Source: Paraburkholderia monticola (GTDB lineage Bacteria > Pseudomonadota > Gammaproteobacteria > Burkholderiales > Burkholderiaceae). Taken from it: a stretch of 64,000 nt of DNA. The notes under the pieces were generated by a model. It was not told the DNA's origin and searched no databases. It saw only the letters and a list, made by a program, of their open reading frames with translations. Shown here piece by piece: positions 61,039 through 64,000 of this stretch; within the stretch, counting starts at the first letter, position 1, and the number at the start of each line of letters is the position of its first letter. The stretch is taken from contig NZ_LRBG01000011.1 in NCBI RefSeq assembly GCF_001580545.1, positions 160,904 through 224,903 of the forward strand. The letters are read 5' to 3'. Both the position numbers and the translations under genes were made by a program.

Positions 61039-61974
61039 ATGACGAACCTGGTAATTGCAGAACACGACAACGCCTCGATCAAGGCCGCGACGCTGAACAC
61101 GATCGCAGCGGCACAGAAGATCGGCGGTGACATTCACGTGCTGGTCGCGGGTCACAACGCGCAGGCCGCGGCCGATGCCGCAGCGAAGATCGCTGGCGTG
61201 AGCAAGGTACTGCTCGCGGACGCGCCGCAGCTCGAAGCGGGCCTTGCGGAAAACGTCGAAGCCACGGTGCTGAACATCGCGAAGAACTACACGCACATCC
61301 TCGCGCCGGCGACCGCCTACGGCAAGAACATCGCGCCGCGGATCGCCGCGAAGCTCGACGTCGCGCAGATCAGCGACATCACCGCAGTGGATTCCGCCGA
61401 CACGTTCGAGCGTCCGATCTACGCGGGCAACGCGATCGCGACGGTTCAATCTCAAGATCCGATCAAGGTCATCACGGTGCGCTCGACGGGCTTCGACGCG
61501 GTAGCGGCCGAAGGCGGCAGCGCAGCGGTCGAAAAGATCGAAGCGGCAGCGGATGCCGGCATCTCGCAGTTCGTGAGCCGCGAAGTGACGAAGCTCGATC
61601 GTCCGGAACTGACGAGCGCAAAGATCATCGTGTCGGGTGGCCGTGGTCTGGGCAATGGCGAAAACTACACGAAGGTGCTCGAGCCACTGGCCGACAAGCT
61701 GAACGCGGCGCTGGGCGCATCGCGCGCGGCCGTCGACGCGGGCTTCGTGCCGAACGACTATCAGGTCGGCCAGACCGGCAAGATCGTCGCACCGCAACTG
61801 TACGTGGCGGTCGGCATTTCCGGCGCGATCCAGCACCTCGCCGGCATGAAGGACTCGAAGGTCATCGTCGCGATCAACAAGGATCCGGAAGCGCCGATTT
61901 TCAGCGTGGCGGACTACGGCCTCGTCGGTGATCTGTTTGCCGTCGTGCCGGAGCTCGTGAGCGAACTCGGCTAA
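61039..61974 (+). CDS. etfA: Electron transfer flavoprotein, alpha subunit
   Basis: 311 residues. The C-terminal FAD domain (about 190-311) is clear: [47 protein letters not shown] and [22 protein letters not shown], together forming the FAD-binding signature. The N-terminal half has the Rossmann-like ETF fold ([19 protein letters not shown]). A hairpin terminator separates it from the dehydrogenase gene. Confidence 0.97.
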   Translation: MTNLVIAEHDNASIKAATLNTIAAAQKIGGDIHVLVAGHNAQAAADAAAKIAGVSKVLLADAPQLEAGLAENVEATVLNIAKNYTHILAPATAYGKNIAPRIAAKLDVAQISDITAVDSADTFERPIYAGNAIATVQSQDPIKVITVRSTGFDAVAAEGGSAAVEKIEAAADAGISQFVSREVTKLDRPELTSAKIIVSGGRGLGNGENYTKVLEPLADKLNAALGASRAAVDAGFVPNDYQVGQTGKIVAPQLYVAVGISGAIQHLAGMKDSKVIVAINKDPEAPIFSVADYGLVGDLFAVVPELVSELG

Positions 61975-62014
61975 GCGCCGCGGCGGCTCGCAGAAGTCGC
62001 CGACAGCAAGCGAA

Positions 62015-62050
62015 GGGCGCAGGACCGACCAAGTCCCGCGCCCTTTTTTT
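62015..62050 (+). terminator. Intrinsic terminator between etfA and the acyl-CoA dehydrogenase gene
   Basis: GGGCGC-A-GGAC pairs with GTCC-C-GCGCCC around a 7-base loop, followed by seven T residues (62044-62050). The dehydrogenase ATG is 23 bases further on, so the downstream gene is partly attenuated or has its own promoter. Confidence 0.85.
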
Positions 62051-62072
62051 ATATCAAGGGAGGAGAACGGAA

Positions 62073-63863
62073 ATGAGCTACACGGCACCCATCAAGGACA
62101 TGCTGTTCGTGATGAAAGAACTGGCCGGACTCGAAGACATCGCGAAGCTGCCCGGCTTCGAAGACGCGAACCTCGACACCGCGCAAGCCGTGCTCGACGA
62201 GTCGGCGAAACTCTGCGGCGAAGTGCTCGCGCCGCTGAACGTCGACGGCGATCGCAATCCGAGCAGCTGGAAGGATGGCGTCGTCACCGCGACGCCCGGT
62301 TTCAAGGACGCGTTCCGCCAGTTCGCCGAGGGCGGCTGGCAAGGCGTGCAGCATCCGCTCGACTACGAAGGGCAGGGGCTGCCGAAGCTGATCGCGACGG
62401 CGTGCATCGAGATGCTGAACGCGTCGAACCTGTCGTTCGCGTTGTGTCCGCTGCTGACGGATGGCGCGATCGAGGCGCTGCTCACGGCCGGCAGCGAAAC
62501 GCAGAAACAAACCTTCGTGCCGAAGCTGATCTCGGGCGAATGGACCGGCACGATGAACCTGACCGAGCCGCAAGCGGGCTCCGATCTCGCGCTCGTGCGC
62601 ACGCGCGCCGAGCCGCAGGGCGACGGTTCGTTCAAGCTGTTCGGCACGAAGATCTTCATCACCTGGGGCGAGCACGACATGGCGAAGAACATCGTCCATC
62701 TCGTCCTTGCGCGCACACCGAACGCGCCCGAAGGCGTGAAGGGCATTTCGCTGTTCCTCGTGCCGAAGTTCCTCGTCAACGAGGACGGCTCGCTCGGTGA
62801 GCGCAACGACGTGCATTGCGTGTCGATCGAGCACAAGCTCGGTATCAAGGCGAGCCCGACCGCGGTGCTGCAGTTCGGCGATCACGGCGGCGCGATCGGT
62901 CAGTTGATCGGCGAAGAAAATCGCGGCCTCGAGTACATGTTCATCATGATGAACGCCGCGCGTTTCGCGGTCGGCATGCAAGGTGTCGCGATCTCGGATC
63001 GCGCGTATCAGAAGGCGGTCGCGTATGCGAAGGAGCGCGTGCAGAGCCGTCCAGTGGATGGCTCCGCGAAGCAGTCGGTCGCGATCATCCAGCACCCGGA
63101 CGTGCGCCGCATGCTGTCGACGATGCGCAGCCTCACCGAGGCGTCGCGCGCGCTCGCGTATGTCGCGGCTTCGCATTGCGACCTCGCGCATCGTCATCCG
63201 GACGAGGCGACGCGCGCGCGGCATCAGGCGATCTACGAATACCTGGTGCCGATCGTGAAAGGCTGGAGCACGGAGCTGTCGATCGACGTGACGAGCCTCG
63301 GCGTGCAGGTGCACGGCGGCATGGGCTTCATCGAGGAAACCGGCGCCGCGCAGTACTACCGCGACGCGCGCATTCTGTCGATCTACGAAGGCACGACCGC
63401 GATCCAGGCCAACGACCTGATCGGCCGCAAGACGCTGCGCGACGGCGGCAAGGTCGCGAAGGAACTGCTTGCCGGTATCGCCGAAACGGTCGAGGCGCTT
63501 GGCGCGCAGCAGGGCGCGGCGTTCGCGTCGATGAAGACGCAGCTCGCGCAGGGCCAACGCGCGCTCGGCGCGGTCGTCGATTTCGTTGTCGCCAATGCGA
63601 AGGGCGATCCGAACGCGGTGTTCGCGGGCAGCGTGCCTTATCTGAAGCTCGCGGGTATCGTGCTCGGCGGCTGGCAGATGGCACGTGCGCAGCTTGCCGC
63701 GGCCGCCCGGCGCGACGAGGATCCCGCGTTCCACGACGCAAAGATCGCGACCGCGCGGTTTTACGCCGAGCACGTGCTGCCGCAGGCGGCGGCGCTCGAA
63801 GTGGCGATCGTCAACGCGAAGGGCGGCGAGGGCGTGCTGGCCTTGTCGGAGGATCAGTTCTGA
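62073..63863 (+). CDS. Acyl-CoA dehydrogenase with extended C-terminal domain
   Basis: 596 residues with GGGAGGAG upstream. Beyond the usual 380-residue acyl-CoA dehydrogenase fold it has a C-terminal helical extension (about 465-596), as in the long FadE-like/DMSP-type group often paired with ETF. FAD and substrate blocks: MNLTEPQAGSDLALVRTRA, KIFITWGEHD, ARFAVGMQGVAIS; the catalytic Glu is in ILSIYEGTTAIQANDL (about 445). It introduces the alpha-beta double bond of an acyl-CoA and reduces ETF made by the genes just upstream. Chain-length preference is not readable. Confidence 0.93.
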   Translation: MSYTAPIKDMLFVMKELAGLEDIAKLPGFEDANLDTAQAVLDESAKLCGEVLAPLNVDGDRNPSSWKDGVVTATPGFKDAFRQFAEGGWQGVQHPLDYEGQGLPKLIATACIEMLNASNLSFALCPLLTDGAIEALLTAGSETQKQTFVPKLISGEWTGTMNLTEPQAGSDLALVRTRAEPQGDGSFKLFGTKIFITWGEHDMAKNIVHLVLARTPNAPEGVKGISLFLVPKFLVNEDGSLGERNDVHCVSIEHKLGIKASPTAVLQFGDHGGAIGQLIGEENRGLEYMFIMMNAARFAVGMQGVAISDRAYQKAVAYAKERVQSRPVDGSAKQSVAIIQHPDVRRMLSTMRSLTEASRALAYVAASHCDLAHRHPDEATRARHQAIYEYLVPIVKGWSTELSIDVTSLGVQVHGGMGFIEETGAAQYYRDARILSIYEGTTAIQANDLIGRKTLRDGGKVAKELLAGIAETVEALGAQQGAAFASMKTQLAQGQRALGAVVDFVVANAKGDPNAVFAGSVPYLKLAGIVLGGWQMARAQLAAAARRDEDPAFHDAKIATARFYAEHVLPQAAALEVAIVNAKGGEGVLALSEDQF

Positions 63864-63870
63864 GCGTGCC

Positions 63871-63894
63871 GTGATGCTGCAATTGCGGCATCAC
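63871..63894. terminator. Imperfect hairpin after the acyl-CoA dehydrogenase gene
   Basis: GTGATGC ... GCATCAC with an inner GCAATTGC palindrome; one T/G mismatch. No T-tract follows, so it may be a processing or weak termination site. Confidence 0.5.
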
Positions 63895-63942
63895 GCTTGG
63901 AGAATGATTCGCCATTGAAATGCAAACGGCGCCTCACTGAAA

Positions 63943-63988
63943 TGAACCCCAAAAGTTGGACACCCGTCCATGCTTTTGGGGTTTTTTT
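63943..63988. repeat. Stem with T-tract resembling an IS3-family end, at the window edge
   Basis: The left arm starts TGAACCCCAAAAG and is followed by TTGGACA, like terminal inverted repeats of some IS3-family elements. It pairs with CTTTTGGGGTT at 63973-63983 through an 11-bp stem with an inner TGGAC/GTCCA stem, then seven T residues. It would also work as an intrinsic terminator on the plus strand. The window ends 12 bases later, so a transposase cannot be seen. Confidence 0.45.
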
Positions 63989-64000
63989 CTGTGACAACAA

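Overview
The window is high-GC, gene-dense chromosomal DNA from a betaproteobacterium of the Burkholderia sensu lato group (Burkholderia, Paraburkholderia or a close relative). The evidence is the order gph-ubiG-ompA-gyrA-serC-pheA-hisC-tyrA-aroA-cmk-rpsA-ihfB-lapA-lapB-ugd-rfaE1-rfaD-cysM, the tmRNA tag ANDDTFALAA, the separate heptose kinase rfaE1, and codon usage that is strongly GC at third positions throughout. I see no prophage, CRISPR array, complete insertion sequence, rRNA or ordinary tRNA. Most of the window is conserved core genome.

Layout. 1-3000: the right edge of a probable polyketide/fatty-acid-type pigment locus (end of a ketosynthase, small lipoprotein, methyltransferase, halogenase-like flavoenzyme). 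3022-10683 (minus strand): purine breakdown and salvage operon xdhA-xdhB-xdhC-adenine deaminase-guanine deaminase. 11041-16600: dsbB, an amidase, a CPA2 cation/proton antiporter and a class-I glutamine-amidotransferase-like peptidase with a long disordered N-terminus. 16703-22677: GNAT acetyltransferase, citrate-type MFS transporter, a TPR protein fused to a glycosyltransferase-like domain, and a class A flavin monooxygenase. 22727-29260: NAD-dependent molybdenum formate dehydrogenase fdsGBAD with its divergent regulator fdsR. 29391-30140: two small secreted proteins. 30361-30730: tmRNA. 30853-33162: gph, ubiG and an OmpA-family protein. 33639-45931: gyrA, a DUF2059 protein, the serine/aromatic block serC-pheA-hisC-tyrA-aroA, cmk, rpsA and ihfB. 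46223-52951: lapAB, ugd, rfaE1, rfaD, a ComEA-like protein and cysM. 53068-57267: mltB, an HDAC-family deacetylase, an enoyl-CoA hydratase-like protein and a monoglyceride-lipase-like hydrolase. 57507-63863: methionine transporter metNIQ, etfBA and an acyl-CoA dehydrogenase. The last 60 bases hold a stem whose left arm resembles an IS3-family terminal repeat.

The genes form recognisable functional units: purine ring oxidation and deamination; formate oxidation to NADH; shikimate to phenylalanine and tyrosine; lipopolysaccharide assembly (lapAB with heptose synthesis and UDP-glucuronate); methionine import; and fatty-acid oxidation linked to the respiratory chain by ETF.

The less ordinary signals are regulatory: a hairpin that buries the Shine-Dalgarno of the ComEA-like gene, a terminator-like hairpin directly in front of metN, palindromes upstream of etfB, between fdsG and fdsR, and upstream of the citrate transporter, and a perfect 22-bp palindrome across a stop codon at 2991-3012. 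No clearly new multi-gene system was found. All calls come from reading the sequence and recalling protein families; no database search was run.
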